Shown here: positions 1-8,826 of the stretch, in pieces
How positions within the stretch are numbered: the stretch's first letter is position 1
Layout of the letters: every line of letters begins with the position of its first letter
Origin: Cellulomonas cellasea
GTDB taxonomy: Bacteria; Actinomycetota; Actinomycetes; Actinomycetales; Cellulomonadaceae
DNA length: 64,000 nt
NCBI RefSeq assembly: GCF_006538745.1
Contig: NZ_BJLR01000033.1
Span: 62,001-126,000 of the forward strand
Direction: 5' to 3'
Notes under the pieces: generated by a model
The model's input: the letters and a program-made list of their open reading frames with translations, nothing else
The model's database searches: none
Told to the model about the DNA's origin: nothing
Translations under genes and position numbers: made by a program

Positions 1-324
1 GCCCAGGCCCGCGAGCAGCGGGAGCCACCCGTAGGTCGTGATCGGCGCCGCGGGGCGGAGCGCGAAGGAGAGCATGAGCGCCGAGCGCGCGGGCGTCACC
101 CACGTGCGCCCGGCCCGGCCCCGCCCGGAGTCCTGCGCCTCGGCGGCGAGCAGGCTCGGGTGCGGCCACGCGTCGGGGTCGGCGCGCAGCGCGGCGGCGA
201 GGTCGACGTTGGTCGAGCCCGTCCGCTCGACGACGTCGAGCCGCGCGAGGGGCCCGGCGGGGGCCAGCAGGAGCTCGCGGAGCACGTGCTCGCGCAGCGC
301 CGGACGGTCGGGGGCGGTGTCCAT
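1..324 (-). CDS. birA: Biotin--[acetyl-CoA-carboxylase] ligase, C-terminus cut by window
   Basis: Attaches biotin to the carrier lysine of acyl-CoA carboxylase through biotinyl-AMP. Only the first 108 codons are present; the gene runs off the left edge. Visible are the class signature [10 protein letters not shown] near residue 34 and the biotin/ATP-binding loop [11 protein letters not shown] near residue 62, both typical of the BirA/LplA catalytic core. The N-terminus is short with no helix-turn-helix domain, so this is a stand-alone ligase rather than a BirA-type repressor. It diverges from the carboxylase beta-subunit gene 131 bp away, and its substrate, the biotinylated alpha subunit, lies at 17584. 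The ATG at 324 is the first in-frame start. Confidence 0.9.
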   Translation of the reverse strand, partial: MDTAPDRPALREHVLRELLLAPAGPLARLDVVERTGSTNVDLAAALRADPDAWPHPSLLAAEAQDSGRGRAGRTWVTPARSALMLSFALRPAAPITTYGWLPLLAGLG

Positions 325-442
325 GGGGACATCATCCACCGGCCGCCTCGCGCGCGAGCCGGCCGCCTGCTTGTCGGGTTCGCACAACCCGCACGCCCAG
401 ACGCGTGCCGCCGACGAGCGCCGGTCCTGGGCGCGGGGCAAC

Positions 443-448
443 TAGCCT
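443..448 (+). promoter_or_regulatory. -10 hexamer of accD, leaderless
   Basis: TAGCCT ends 7 nt before the GTG at 456. The transcript would start at or next to the start codon, which supports 456 rather than an upstream start. Confidence 0.5.
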
Positions 449-455
449 CTGTCGG

Positions 456-2072
456 GTGACCGACGCACCCGACGGGCCCGCAGCCCTGCCGACACCCACG
501 ACGAGCAGCACGGCCGCCAAGATCGAGGACCTCGCGGCCCGGCACGAGGCCGCCGTCGTGACGCCCGAGGAGAACGCCGCCGCGAAGCAGCACGCGCGCG
601 GCAAGAAGACCGCCCGCGAGCGCATCGACGCGCTGCTCGACCAGGGCTCGTTCACCGAGCTCGACGCGTTCGTGCGGCACCGGTCCACGAACTTCGGGCT
701 CGAGAAGAAGCGCATCGCCGGGGACGGCGTCGTCGTCGGGCACGGGACGGTCGACGGGCGGCCCGTCGCGATCTACTCCCAGGACTTCACCGTCTTCGGC
801 GGGAGCCTCGGGGAGGTGCACGGCCAGAAGATCACCAAGGTCATGGACCTCGCGCTGCGCACGGGCGTCCCGCTCATCGGGATCAGCGACGGCGGCGGCG
901 CGCGCATCCAGGAGGGCGTCGCGGGGCTCACGCAGTTCGCGGAGATCTTCCGCCGGAACGTCGCCGCGTCGGGCGTGATCCCGCAGATCAGCCTCATCCT
1001 CGGCCCGAGCGCGGGCGGCGCGGTGTACTCCCCCGCGCTGACCGACTTCATCGTCATGGCCGACGGCACCTCGAACATGTTCATCACCGGACCCGACGTG
1101 ATCCGCGCCGTGACGGGCGAGGACGTCGGCTTCGAGGAGCTCGGGGGCGCGACGACGCACAACACGAAGTCGGGCGTCGCGCACTACCTCGCCTCGGACG
1201 AGGACGACGCGATCGACTACGTGCGCTCGCTGCTGTCCTACCTGCCGCAGAACAACCTCACGGACCCGCCGACGTTCTCCCACGAGGCCGAGCTCACGGT
1301 CAGCGAGGCGGACGCCGAGCTCGACACGCTCGTGCCCGACTCCGACTCCCAGCCCTACGACATGCGCACCGTCGTGGAGCACGTCGTCGACGACGGCGTG
1401 CTGCTCGAGGTCCAGCCGCTCTACGCGCAGAACGTGCTCATCGCCTTCGGGCACGTCGAGGGCCACCCCGTCGGGATCGTCGCGAACCAGCCGCTCGCGA
1501 TGGCCGGGACGCTCGACATCAACGCCGCCGAGAAGGCCGCGCGGTTCGTGCGCACGTGCGACGCGTTCAACATCCCGGTCCTGACGTTCGTCGACGTCCC
1601 CGGCTTCCTGCCCGGCACCGACCAGGAGTGGAACGGCATCATCCGGCGCGGCGCCAAGCTCATCTACGCCTACGCGGAGGCGACCGTCCCGCTCGTCACG
1701 GTCATCACCCGCAAGGCGTACGGTGGCGCGTACATCGTCATGGGCTCCAAGCAGCTGGGCGCGGACGTCAACCTCGCCTGGCCGACGGCGCAGATCGCGG
1801 TCATGGGCGCCGGAGGTGCGGTGAACATCCTGCAGCGCGGCGCGCTCAAGGCCGTCGCCGACGCGGGCGGCGACGTCGAGGCCGAGCGGGCCCGGCTCAC
1901 GCGGGAGTACGAGGAGGCCATCGTGAACCCCTGGGACGCCGCGGACCGCGGCTACGTCGACGCGGTCATCCCGCCGTCGCACACGCGCACCGAGATCGTG
2001 AAGGCGCTGCGCCTGCTGCGGACCAAGCGCGCGAGCCTGCCGCCCAAGAAGCACGGGAACATCCCGCTGTGA
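456..2072 (+). CDS. accD: Acyl-CoA carboxylase carboxyltransferase (beta) subunit
   Basis: Transfers carboxyl groups from carboxybiotin to a short-chain acyl-CoA (acetyl- or propionyl-CoA), giving malonyl- or methylmalonyl-CoA for fatty-acid synthesis. The 538-residue protein has the two crotonase-like halves of the family, with GGGARIQEG near residue 150 (acyl-CoA/oxyanion side) and [11 protein letters not shown] near 185. The residue in the motif GGAY-x-VMG is isoleucine (about residue 427). Streptomyces AccB, which accepts acetyl-CoA, has Ile here; propionyl-specific PccB has Asp. This is family knowledge applied by me, so acetyl-CoA use is an inference. GTG 456 is chosen because of the -10 hexamer 7 nt upstream; an in-frame ATG at 405 would add 17 unconserved residues. 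The stop overlaps the next start by 4 nt. Confidence 0.95.
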   Translation: MTDAPDGPAALPTPTTSSTAAKIEDLAARHEAAVVTPEENAAAKQHARGKKTARERIDALLDQGSFTELDAFVRHRSTNFGLEKKRIAGDGVVVGHGTVDGRPVAIYSQDFTVFGGSLGEVHGQKITKVMDLALRTGVPLIGISDGGGARIQEGVAGLTQFAEIFRRNVAASGVIPQISLILGPSAGGAVYSPALTDFIVMADGTSNMFITGPDVIRAVTGEDVGFEELGGATTHNTKSGVAHYLASDEDDAIDYVRSLLSYLPQNNLTDPPTFSHEAELTVSEADAELDTLVPDSDSQPYDMRTVVEHVVDDGVLLEVQPLYAQNVLIAFGHVEGHPVGIVANQPLAMAGTLDINAAEKAARFVRTCDAFNIPVLTFVDVPGFLPGTDQEWNGIIRRGAKLIYAYAEATVPLVTVITRKAYGGAYIVMGSKQLGADVNLAWPTAQIAVMGAGGAVNILQRGALKAVADAGGDVEAERARLTREYEEAIVNPWDAADRGYVDAVIPPSHTRTEIVKALRLLRTKRASLPPKKHGNIPL

Positions 2073-2728
2073 GCGGCGTCGAGGACCCCACGGGCACGGG
2101 CGGCGGGGCGGACGACAGCGCGTCGGGGCCCGACCAGCACGGCGCCGCGTCGGGGCACGAGCACGGCGGCGGCCACGGTGACGAGCACGACGGCCACGGG
2201 CACGAGGGCCACGACCATCCCGCGCACGGCCCCGACCCGCTGAGCGGCGTCGACGCGGCCGAGCTGCACGTGACGGTCGACGAGCTCACCGCGGTGCTGC
2301 ACGAGTACATCGAGACGGCCGTGGGCGTGCGCGCGGAGTTCGGCGCGCACGAGGCCGACGAGGACCCGCGGATCCTCGCCATCGAGGCGCGCGTCTCGGG
2401 CCTCAACGCCGCCCTGTACGACCTCGTGCACGAGCGTCTCGGGCTGCACTCGGACCTCACGGGCATGACGTGGGACGACGCCGACGAGGACGAGTCCGGC
2501 GCCGACGTGCTGCCGGGCCCCGAGGAGGTCGAGACCTTTCACCTCGGGTTCGTCGTCGGGCCCCAGGCCGGCACGTCCGACCTGTCGATGGACTCGGTGC
2601 TCGGCCTGGTCGACGACGCGGGCGAGCAGATCGCCCGCCGGCTGATGGACTCCGGCTTCGAGGTCTCGGAGTGGGGCGCCTCGCGCGGTGCGCCGGTGCT
2701 GTTCGACGACCACGAGGACGACGAGTGA
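2069..2728 (+). CDS. Uncharacterised His-rich acidic protein between accD and accE
   Basis: 219 residues, product not recognised. The start GTG overlaps the stop of the carboxyltransferase by 4 nt (GTGA), and the stop overlaps the next GTG by 4 nt, so all three genes are translationally coupled. Residues about 25-55 are a low-complexity His/Gly/Asp/Glu stretch ([20 protein letters not shown]) able to bind divalent metal. The rest is acidic with two helix-rich segments, about 60-130 and 165-210, and no signal peptide or membrane segment. The position inside a carboxylase operon suggests a link to the enzyme complex or its metal supply, but no function can be assigned. Confidence 0.8.
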   Translation: MSGVEDPTGTGGGADDSASGPDQHGAASGHEHGGGHGDEHDGHGHEGHDHPAHGPDPLSGVDAAELHVTVDELTAVLHEYIETAVGVRAEFGAHEADEDPRILAIEARVSGLNAALYDLVHERLGLHSDLTGMTWDDADEDESGADVLPGPEEVETFHLGFVVGPQAGTSDLSMDSVLGLVDDAGEQIARRLMDSGFEVSEWGASRGAPVLFDDHEDDE

Positions 2729-2994
2729 GCGCCGCGTCGCCGTCGCCGGACGGCGCGCCGTCGCCCGACGACGCGCCGCCCGCGTCACGCCCGCACGTGC
2801 GCGTGGTCCGCGGGGCGCCCGACGACGTCGAGCTCGCGGCCCTCGTCGCCGGGCTGGTCGCCGCGGCGTCCGACGCGGGCGGCACCGAGGGCCCTGCTCC
2901 CCGGTCCGCCTGGAGCGACCGGGCGCGGGTGCTGCGCGGCACCGTCGCCCCCGCCGCCGGGCCGGACGCGTGGCGCTGGAGCCTGCGCGGCTGA
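2725..2994 (+). CDS. accE: Acyl-CoA carboxylase epsilon subunit
   Basis: 89-residue protein of the actinobacterial AccE family, a small non-catalytic subunit that tightens the association of the alpha and beta subunits. The family signature is the segment VRVVRGAPDDVELAALVAGL at residues 27-46, followed by a Trp-containing tail (SAWSDRARVLRG). The first 25 residues are a Pro/Ala/Ser-rich, probably disordered extension. GTG 2725 overlaps the preceding stop. The convergent exporter operon ends 16 nt downstream, leaving no room for a separate terminator. Confidence 0.85.
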   Translation: MSAASPSPDGAPSPDDAPPASRPHVRVVRGAPDDVELAALVAGLVAAASDAGGTEGPAPRSAWSDRARVLRGTVAPAAGPDAWRWSLRG

Positions 2995-3009
2995 CCGACA
3001 CCACCCGGG

Positions 3010-3849
3010 TCAGCGCCCCAGCGTGACCCACCGCCGGACCGCGAGCGCGAAGAACACCACGGCCAGCGCCGTCGGCCACACGACCGCCGCGAGCACGCTG
3101 TGCTCCGCGAGCCACCCGTCGCCCGCGACCCCGGGGTTGCCGAACAGCTCGCGCGCGGCCGCGACGGTCGCCGCCATGGGGTTGACCTGCGCGAGCGCGC
3201 CGAGCCACGCCGGCATCGTGCTCGTCGGCACGAACGCGTTGGACAGGAACGCGAACGGCCACACGACGATCTGCACGGCCATGACCGAGCCGGGTCCGCG
3301 CGCGACGAGGCCGAGGTAGATCCCGACCCACAGGAACGCGAACCGCAGCAGGAGCAGCAGCGCGATCGCGAGCGCCGCGCGCGCCGGACCGTCGTGCCAG
3401 CGCCAGCCCACGAGCAGGCCGACGCCGACCATGACCGCGAGGCCGACCACGGAGTTGAGCATGTCGGCGATGCAGCGCCCGAGGACGACGCCGGCGGACG
3501 ACATCGGCATCGACCGGAACCGGTCGGTCACCCCCTTCTCGGCGTCGGTCGCCACGGCCGTCATCGTCGACTCGAGCCCGAAGACCATCGTCAGCGCGAA
3601 CATCCCGGGCATGAGGAACTCGAGGTAGCTGCCGCCGCCCTCGACGGCCATGCCGCCCCCGAGCAGGTACCCGAACATGACGACCATGAGCACGGGGAAC
3701 AGCAGCCCGACGGCGAGCTGACCGGGCTGGCGGCGCCAGTGCTGCAGGTCGCGCAGCGCGATCGTCCAGCCGTCCGCGAGCGCCCAGCGCAGCGCGGAGC
3801 CCGTGGGGACGGGGGTGCGGACCGCGGGGGCGGTCAGGGTCGCGCTCAT
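3010..3849 (-). CDS. ABC-2 type export permease, DrrB-like
   Basis: 279 residues, membrane subunit of a two-component drug or lipid exporter. About 30 cytosolic residues precede six hydrophobic segments, near residues 40-60, 70-90, 118-140, 150-172, 182-200 and 250-270. The segments GVTDRFRSMPMS and FVPTSTMPAWL are typical of daunorubicin-resistance permeases (DrrB/ABC2_membrane). It overlaps the ATPase stop by 4 nt (ATGA), so the two form one operon with ATPase first. Substrate cannot be read from sequence. Regulation is probably by the divergent TetR at 5006. Confidence 0.9.
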   Translation of the reverse strand: MSATLTAPAVRTPVPTGSALRWALADGWTIALRDLQHWRRQPGQLAVGLLFPVLMVVMFGYLLGGGMAVEGGGSYLEFLMPGMFALTMVFGLESTMTAVATDAEKGVTDRFRSMPMSSAGVVLGRCIADMLNSVVGLAVMVGVGLLVGWRWHDGPARAALAIALLLLLRFAFLWVGIYLGLVARGPGSVMAVQIVVWPFAFLSNAFVPTSTMPAWLGALAQVNPMAATVAAARELFGNPGVAGDGWLAEHSVLAAVVWPTALAVVFFALAVRRWVTLGR

Positions 3850-4883
3850 GCGGCCTCCTCGGTGGTGCGGGCGGTGCCGGCCGGGGCGGCGGCGTCCGGC
3901 GCGGCGCGGTCCGGCTGCGCGGCAGGCTCCGGCTGCGCGGCGTGGCCGGTGAGGCGCAGGTAGGCCTCGTCGAGCGTCGGGCGGCGCAGCCCGAGGTCGT
4001 CGACCGCGAGGCCCGCGGGCGTGAGCGCCGCCACGACCGCGGCGAGCGCGCCCATCCGGTCGGCCACGGGCGCGGTCACGCGGCGCGCCGCGACGTCCGT
4101 GTCCACGTCGCCCGGGGGTGCGCCGAGCGCGCGGGCGACGAGCGCGGCGGCGTGCGGCAGGTCGGCGGCGTCCGCGAGCACGACGTCGATCCGGTCGCCG
4201 CCGGTGGCGGACTTGAGCTCGGCGGACGTCCCGAGCGCGACGACCCGGCCGGCGTCGAGCACGCACACCCGGTCGGCGAGGCGGTCGGCCTCGTCGAGGT
4301 GCTGCGTGGTGAGCAGCACGGTCGTGCCGTCGCCGACGAGCGTGCGGACGGCGGCCCAGACGTCGAGGCGGCCCTGCGGGTCGAGCCCGGTGGTCGGCTC
4401 GTCGAGGAACAGCACGGGCGGCGCGAGCAGCAGGCTCGCGGCCAGGTCGAGGCGCCGGCGCATGCCGCCCGAGAAGTGGCGCACGGCCTTGTCGCCGGTG
4501 TCGGCGAGCCGGAACGCGTCGAGCAGCTCGTCCGCGCGCACGCGTGCGGCCCGCACGCCGAGGTGGTGCAGGCGGCCGAACATGACGAGGTTCTGCCGGG
4601 CTCCCAGCACCTCGTCCAGCGCGGCGCTCTGGCCGACGAGGCCGATGTTCCGGCGCACCTCGTGCGGGGAGCGCAGCACGTCGTGGCCGGCGACCTCGGC
4701 GGTCCCGGAGTCGGGGCGCAGCAGCGTCGTGAGGATGCGGACGGCGGTGGTCTTGCCCGCGCCGTTGGGCCCGAGCAGCCCGAGCACGGTCCCGGCGGGG
4801 ACGTCGAGGTCGACGTGGTCGAGCACGGTCCTGGTGCCGTAGCTCTTGGTCAGGTGGTGCAGGCGGATGGCGGACGGGGTCAT
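3846..4883 (-). CDS. ABC exporter ATPase, DrrA-like
   Basis: 345 residues. A single nucleotide-binding domain occupies about residues 5-235: Walker A GPNGAGKTT near 40, signature FSGGMRRRLDLA near 140, Walker B VLFLDEPTTGLDP near 160, and switch His in TTQHLDEAD near 195. The C-terminal 100 residues match the DUF4162-type tail of DrrA ATPases. It powers the permease encoded directly downstream. ATG 4883 is favoured over an in-frame start 84 nt upstream, because the upstream stretch holds the operator pair and the putative promoter. Confidence 0.92.
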   Translation of the reverse strand: MTPSAIRLHHLTKSYGTRTVLDHVDLDVPAGTVLGLLGPNGAGKTTAVRILTTLLRPDSGTAEVAGHDVLRSPHEVRRNIGLVGQSAALDEVLGARQNLVMFGRLHHLGVRAARVRADELLDAFRLADTGDKAVRHFSGGMRRRLDLAASLLLAPPVLFLDEPTTGLDPQGRLDVWAAVRTLVGDGTTVLLTTQHLDEADRLADRVCVLDAGRVVALGTSAELKSATGGDRIDVVLADAADLPHAAALVARALGAPPGDVDTDVAARRVTAPVADRMGALAAVVAALTPAGLAVDDLGLRRPTLDEAYLRLTGHAAQPEPAAQPDRAAPDAAAPAGTARTTEEAA

Positions 4884-4896
4884 GGCGCGCCTTTCC

Positions 4897-4909
4897 CGTA
4901 TGGCGTACG
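4897..4909. promoter_or_regulatory. TetR operator half-site pair, proximal to exporter
   Basis: CGTATGGCGTACG is a near-perfect palindrome (5+3+5) and repeats the 4931 site. It lies between the probable -10 (TTATCT, minus strand, 4916-4911) and the exporter ATG, where a bound repressor would block transcription. Confidence 0.6.
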
Positions 4910-4930
4910 GAGATAACAGGACGACGGTAG

Positions 4931-4943
4931 CGTACGCTGTACG
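4931..4943. promoter_or_regulatory. TetR operator, proximal to regulator gene
   Basis: CGTACGCTGTACG is a perfect 5-bp inverted repeat around GCT. With the 4897 site it forms a direct repeat spaced 34 bp (about three helical turns), both followed by GGAG. It lies on the far side of the exporter -10 and 63 bp before the regulator start, so it could control both directions. Confidence 0.62.
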
Positions 4944-5005
4944 GAGTTGTCGAGCCTCGCCGGTCACGACCCCCTCCGGCGCCCGGCGTGCGGGAGGATG
5001 GCGGC

Positions 5006-5788
5006 ATGGCGACCGAGTTCACGGGCACCGGCGACCCGGCCCGCAGCATGGAGCTGCTCTGGCGCGACGGCCACGAGCCGCGGCCGGCGCGCGGGCCGCG
5101 GGCCCGCCTCACGGTCGACGCGATCGTCGACGCCGCGGTCGCGCTCGCGGACGCCGAGGGCCTCGCCGTGCTGTCGATGCGCCGGGTCGCCGAGCAGCTC
5201 GGCGTCGGCGCGATGTCGCTCTACACGTACGTCCCCGGCAAGGGCGAGCTCATCGACCTCATGCTCGACCGGGCCCTCGCCGAGATGTACCCCGACGGCC
5301 CGCCCTCGCCGCAGACGCCCTGGCGCGAGCGGCTCGAGCACGTGGCGCGCGCCAACTGGGACTTCTACGTGCGCCACCCCTGGGCGCTGCACGTCGCGAC
5401 CGGTCGCCCGCCGCTCGGCCCCCACATCATGGCCAAGTACGAGGTCGAGCTCCGGGCCGTCGACGGGACCGGGCTCGACGAGCTCGAGATGGACTCCGTC
5501 GTGACGCTGCTCAACGGGTTCGTCAACGGGACCGTCGGGGGCCTGCTCGAGAAGGGCGAGGCCGAGCGGACGACCGGGATCACCGAGCAGCAGTGGTGGG
5601 ACGCGACCGCTCCCTACGTCGACCGCGTCTTCGACGCCGAGCGCTACCCGACCGTCGCGCGCGTCGGGCCCGTCGCGGGAGAGGCGCTGCAGGCCGCGTA
5701 CGACCCGGACCACGCGTTCCACTTCGGGCTCGCACGCCTGCTCGACGGCGTGGCCGCTCTCATCGAGGCGCGCCGGGCCGCCGGGTAG
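5006..5788 (+). CDS. TetR/AcrR family transcriptional regulator
   Basis: 260 residues. The N-terminal helix-turn-helix covers about residues 30-75, ending in the recognition-helix pattern VAEQLGVGAMSLYTYVPGK. The C-terminal part fits the TetR_C ligand-binding and dimerisation fold, with TLLNGFVNGTVGG near 175. ATG 5006 is chosen because GGGAGG lies 8 nt upstream; the in-frame GTG at 4988 would place the ribosome site inside the gene. It diverges from the DrrAB-like exporter and most likely represses it until a ligand binds. Confidence 0.9.
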   Translation: MATEFTGTGDPARSMELLWRDGHEPRPARGPRARLTVDAIVDAAVALADAEGLAVLSMRRVAEQLGVGAMSLYTYVPGKGELIDLMLDRALAEMYPDGPPSPQTPWRERLEHVARANWDFYVRHPWALHVATGRPPLGPHIMAKYEVELRAVDGTGLDELEMDSVVTLLNGFVNGTVGGLLEKGEAERTTGITEQQWWDATAPYVDRVFDAERYPTVARVGPVAGEALQAAYDPDHAFHFGLARLLDGVAALIEARRAAG

Positions 5789-5791
5789 GGT
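5786..5791 (+). promoter_or_regulatory. -10 hexamer of the DUF885 gene
   Basis: TAGGGT begins on the TAG stop of the TetR gene and ends 6 nt before GTG 5798, so the downstream gene may have its own leaderless transcript. Confidence 0.4.
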
Positions 5792-5797
5792 CGCTCC

Positions 5798-7516
5798 GTG
5801 AGCACGAACCAGCACCTCAGCGCCCGCCGCGAACCCACCCCGATCGACGCGATCGCCGACGCGCACGTCATGACGGTCGCGCGCCTCGACCCCGTCCTCG
5901 CGACCGAGATGGGCGTCGCCGGGTTCGACCACGAGATGACCGACCTGTCCCCCGCGGGCCACGCGGCACGCGCCGACGCGACGCGGAGCACGCTCGTCGC
6001 CCTCGACGCGCACGCGCCCGCCGACGCCGTCGACGAGGTCACGCTCTCCGCGATGCGCGAGCGCCTGGGCCTCGAGCTCGAGCTCGACGCGGCGGGGGAG
6101 AACCTCGCGAGCCTCAACAACATCGCCTCGCCGGTCCAGGGCCTGCGCGACGTCTTCGACAGCATGCCGACGGGCACGGTCGAGGCGTGGGAGAACGTCG
6201 CGGCACGCCTCAACAAGGTCCCGGACTCGATGGCCGGCTACATCGAGTCCCTGCGCCTCGCGGCGTCGCAGGGCCACGTCGCCGCCGTCCGCCAGGTGCG
6301 CGAGGCCATCGAGCAGGCGACCGAGCTCGCCGACCCGTCGACGTCGTTCTTCACGACCTACGTCCAGGGACCCGACGTCGCCGCGGCGCTCGACGAGTCC
6401 GCGTCGTGCTCGCTGGTCCGTGCCGAGCTCGAGCGCGGTGCCGCCGCCGCGCGCGAGGCGTACGGCCGGCTCACGACGTTCCTGCGCGAGGAGCTCGCGC
6501 CGCAGGCGCCCGAGGCCGACGCCGCGGGCCGCGAGCGCTACGGGCTCTGGTCGCGCTACTTCCTCGGCGCGACGGTCGACCTCGAGGAGACCTACGCGTG
6601 GGGACTCGAGGAGCTCGCGCGCGTCGTCGCGGAGCAGGAGGCCGTCGCCGCGCAGATCGCCGGCCCGGGCGCGACCGTCGAGCAGGCCGTCGCCGCGCTC
6701 GACGCCGACCCGTCCCGCACCCTGCACGGCACCGACGCGCTGCGGGCGTGGATGCAGGAGACGTCCGACACCGCGATCGCCGCCCTCGACGGGGCGCACT
6801 TCGACATCCCCGAGCCGCTGCTCACGCTCGAGTGCCGCATCGCCCCGACGCAGAACGGCGGCATCTACTACACCGGCCCGAGCGACGACTTCACGCGCCC
6901 CGGGCGCATGTGGTGGTCCGTCCCGCCGTCGGTCACGACGTTCAACACGTGGCGCGAGAAGACCACGGTTTTCCACGAGGGCATCCCCGGCCACCACCTC
7001 CAGGTCGGCCAGGCCGTCTACGAGCGCGCGACGCTCAACTCGTGGCGCCGGCTCGCGTGCTGGGTCTCCGGCCACGGCGAGGGCTGGGCGCTGTACGCCG
7101 AGCGGCTCATGGCCGACCTCGGCTTCATGGACGACCCGGGCGACCGCCTCGGCATGCTCGACGGCCAGCGCATGCGCGCCGCGCGCGTCGTGCTCGACAT
7201 CGGGGTGCACCTCGGCCTGCCGGCGCCCGAGCGGTGGGGCGGCGGCACGTGGGACGCCGACAAGGCGTGGCACTTCCTGCTCGCGAACGTGAACATGCCC
7301 GAGGCGTTCATCCGCTTCGAGCTCAACCGCTACCTCGGCTGGCCCGGGCAGGCGCCGTCGTACAAGGTCGGCCAGCGGCTCTGGGAGCAGGCGCGGGACG
7401 ACGCCGCCGCGGCCGCCCGGGCGCGCGGCGAGCAGTTCGACCTGCGCGAGTTCCACAAGCGTGCGCTCGCGCTCGGCGGGCTGCCGCTCGACGTGCTCCG
7501 GACCGCGCTGGTCTGA
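5798..7516 (+). CDS. DUF885 family metallopeptidase-like protein
   Basis: 572 residues, the usual length for DUF885. The family carries a variant zinc-peptidase motif, here FHEGIPGHHLQ with His393, Glu394 and His399/His400, followed some 30 residues later by GHGEGWALYAERLM, which supplies the expected Glu ligand. No signal peptide is present, so it acts in the cytosol. The substrate is unknown; proposed relatives hydrolyse peptides. It follows the TetR gene by 9 nt and ends just before a strong hairpin, making a short unit that may be read from its own promoter. Confidence 0.88.
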   Translation: MSTNQHLSARREPTPIDAIADAHVMTVARLDPVLATEMGVAGFDHEMTDLSPAGHAARADATRSTLVALDAHAPADAVDEVTLSAMRERLGLELELDAAGENLASLNNIASPVQGLRDVFDSMPTGTVEAWENVAARLNKVPDSMAGYIESLRLAASQGHVAAVRQVREAIEQATELADPSTSFFTTYVQGPDVAAALDESASCSLVRAELERGAAAAREAYGRLTTFLREELAPQAPEADAAGRERYGLWSRYFLGATVDLEETYAWGLEELARVVAEQEAVAAQIAGPGATVEQAVAALDADPSRTLHGTDALRAWMQETSDTAIAALDGAHFDIPEPLLTLECRIAPTQNGGIYYTGPSDDFTRPGRMWWSVPPSVTTFNTWREKTTVFHEGIPGHHLQVGQAVYERATLNSWRRLACWVSGHGEGWALYAERLMADLGFMDDPGDRLGMLDGQRMRAARVVLDIGVHLGLPAPERWGGGTWDADKAWHFLLANVNMPEAFIRFELNRYLGWPGQAPSYKVGQRLWEQARDDAAAAARARGEQFDLREFHKRALALGGLPLDVLRTALV

Positions 7517-7526
7517 GCCGCGCGAC

Positions 7527-7572
7527 GACCGGGCGTCCACCCGCGGGGAGTCCCGCGGGTGGACGCCCGGTC
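7527..7572. terminator. Strong 21-bp hairpin after the DUF885 gene
   Basis: A perfect inverted repeat of 21 bp (arms 7527-7547 and 7552-7572) closes a GAGT loop 11 nt after the stop codon. There is no T-tract, as is usual for GC-rich actinobacterial terminators. Confidence 0.8.
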
Positions 7573-7653
7573 CGTCCCCGGGCGGACCGGGCACGCCGGG
7601 CGGGGGCCCACGGACGGGCGCGTCCCCGGTCGTCGCGGCCTGAGGCTGGTCAC

Positions 7654-8685
7654 GTGACCCCTGGCACCGCACCGTCCGACACCGTTCCGTCCGTGACCAC
7701 CCGCGCCCCGGCCCCGGGGCGCCCCCGCATCGCTGCGCTCGACGTGCTCCGCGGCCTCGGGCTGTGCGGGATCCTCGTGCCGAACTTCCTCACCGTCGCC
7801 CGGTTCGGCTACGAGTCCGGGGACCGGCCGCCCGCGACGCTCGCCGACGCGAGCGGCTGGATCGAGCTGCTCGCCCACCAGCGCTTCTTCCCGATCTTCT
7901 CCCTGCTGTTCGGCATCGGCTTCACGCTGTTCCTCGAGTCCGCGACGCGACGCGGCGCGCCCCACCCCCGGGTCCTGCTGCTCCGCCGGCTGCTGCTCCT
8001 GCTCCCGCTCGGCATCGGGCACGCGTTCGTGCACCCCGGCGAGGCGCTCAGCCAGTACGCGGTCTTCGGGCTGCTCGTGCTGCTGCCGTCGTCGTGGCTC
8101 CCGCGGTGGCTCGTCGCCGCCGGCGGCGCCGTCGGCGTCGTGCTGGCGCTGTGGCTCTTCGAGGGCGGGCTGCCGCTGATCCCGGGGCTGTTCCTCGTCG
8201 GGTCCGCGCTCGTGCGCTACGGCGTCGTCGACCGCATGGGCCGGCCGACGCTGCGCGGCACCGGCCCGGTGTTCCTGGTGTTCGCCGTCCTCGCCGGCGT
8301 CGCGGTCCCGTGGCACGTCGGCGAGATCACCGAGACGTGGTCGAGCCACTCGTCGGGCGTCACGGGCGTGCTCCTGGCCGGTGCCTACGTCACCGGGACG
8401 CTCGTGCTGCTCTCGACACCCGCCCGGTCGGTGCTGACCGCGGCGCTCGCCCCGCTCGGGCGCATGGCGCTCACGAACTACGTCACCGCCACGTTCCTCA
8501 TGATCGGCGCGGGTCACCTGCTCGACCTGCCGCACGCCGACACGTACACGGGCCTGCTGCTGGCGGCGCTCGGGATCCTCGTCGCGCAGTGGGCGTTCTC
8601 CACGCTCTGGCTGCGGCACCACCGCCAGGGCCCGCTCGAGTGGCTCTGGCGCCGGGGCACGTGGTGGGGGTCGGAGCGCGGCTGA
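7654..8685 (+). CDS. DUF418 (YeiB-type) integral membrane protein
   Basis: 343 residues with about eight hydrophobic segments. The N-terminal motif ALDVLRGLGLCGILVPN (about residues 29-45) and the C-terminal block LGRMALTNYVTATF to TLWLRHHRQGPLEWLWRRGT are diagnostic of the YeiB/DUF418 family. The family is related to acyltransferase-3 membrane proteins, but its reaction is unknown. GTG 7654 is used; a second GTG at 7693 is also possible and would remove 13 unconserved residues. It stands alone between a terminator and the convergent toxin locus. Confidence 0.85.
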   Translation: MTPGTAPSDTVPSVTTRAPAPGRPRIAALDVLRGLGLCGILVPNFLTVARFGYESGDRPPATLADASGWIELLAHQRFFPIFSLLFGIGFTLFLESATRRGAPHPRVLLLRRLLLLLPLGIGHAFVHPGEALSQYAVFGLLVLLPSSWLPRWLVAAGGAVGVVLALWLFEGGLPLIPGLFLVGSALVRYGVVDRMGRPTLRGTGPVFLVFAVLAGVAVPWHVGEITETWSSHSSGVTGVLLAGAYVTGTLVLLSTPARSVLTAALAPLGRMALTNYVTATFLMIGAGHLLDLPHADTYTGLLLAALGILVAQWAFSTLWLRHHRQGPLEWLWRRGTWWGSERG

Positions 8686-8826
8686 GCAGCGCCGTCCACG
8701 CTCGGCAGCGCCGACGGGGCCCGTTCGGACCCACGGCACGTCGGCGTGGTCGAGATGCCGAGCCCGTCGAGGAGGTCGTCGGCGTCGTGCAGCCTCCAGC
8801 CCGACCCGACCAGGACACCGCGCCGC

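Noticed and set aside
4964-7672. Long minus-strand open frame opposite the TetR and DUF885 genes
   Set aside because: Composition typical of an antisense GC-rich frame; both plus-strand genes have family motifs.
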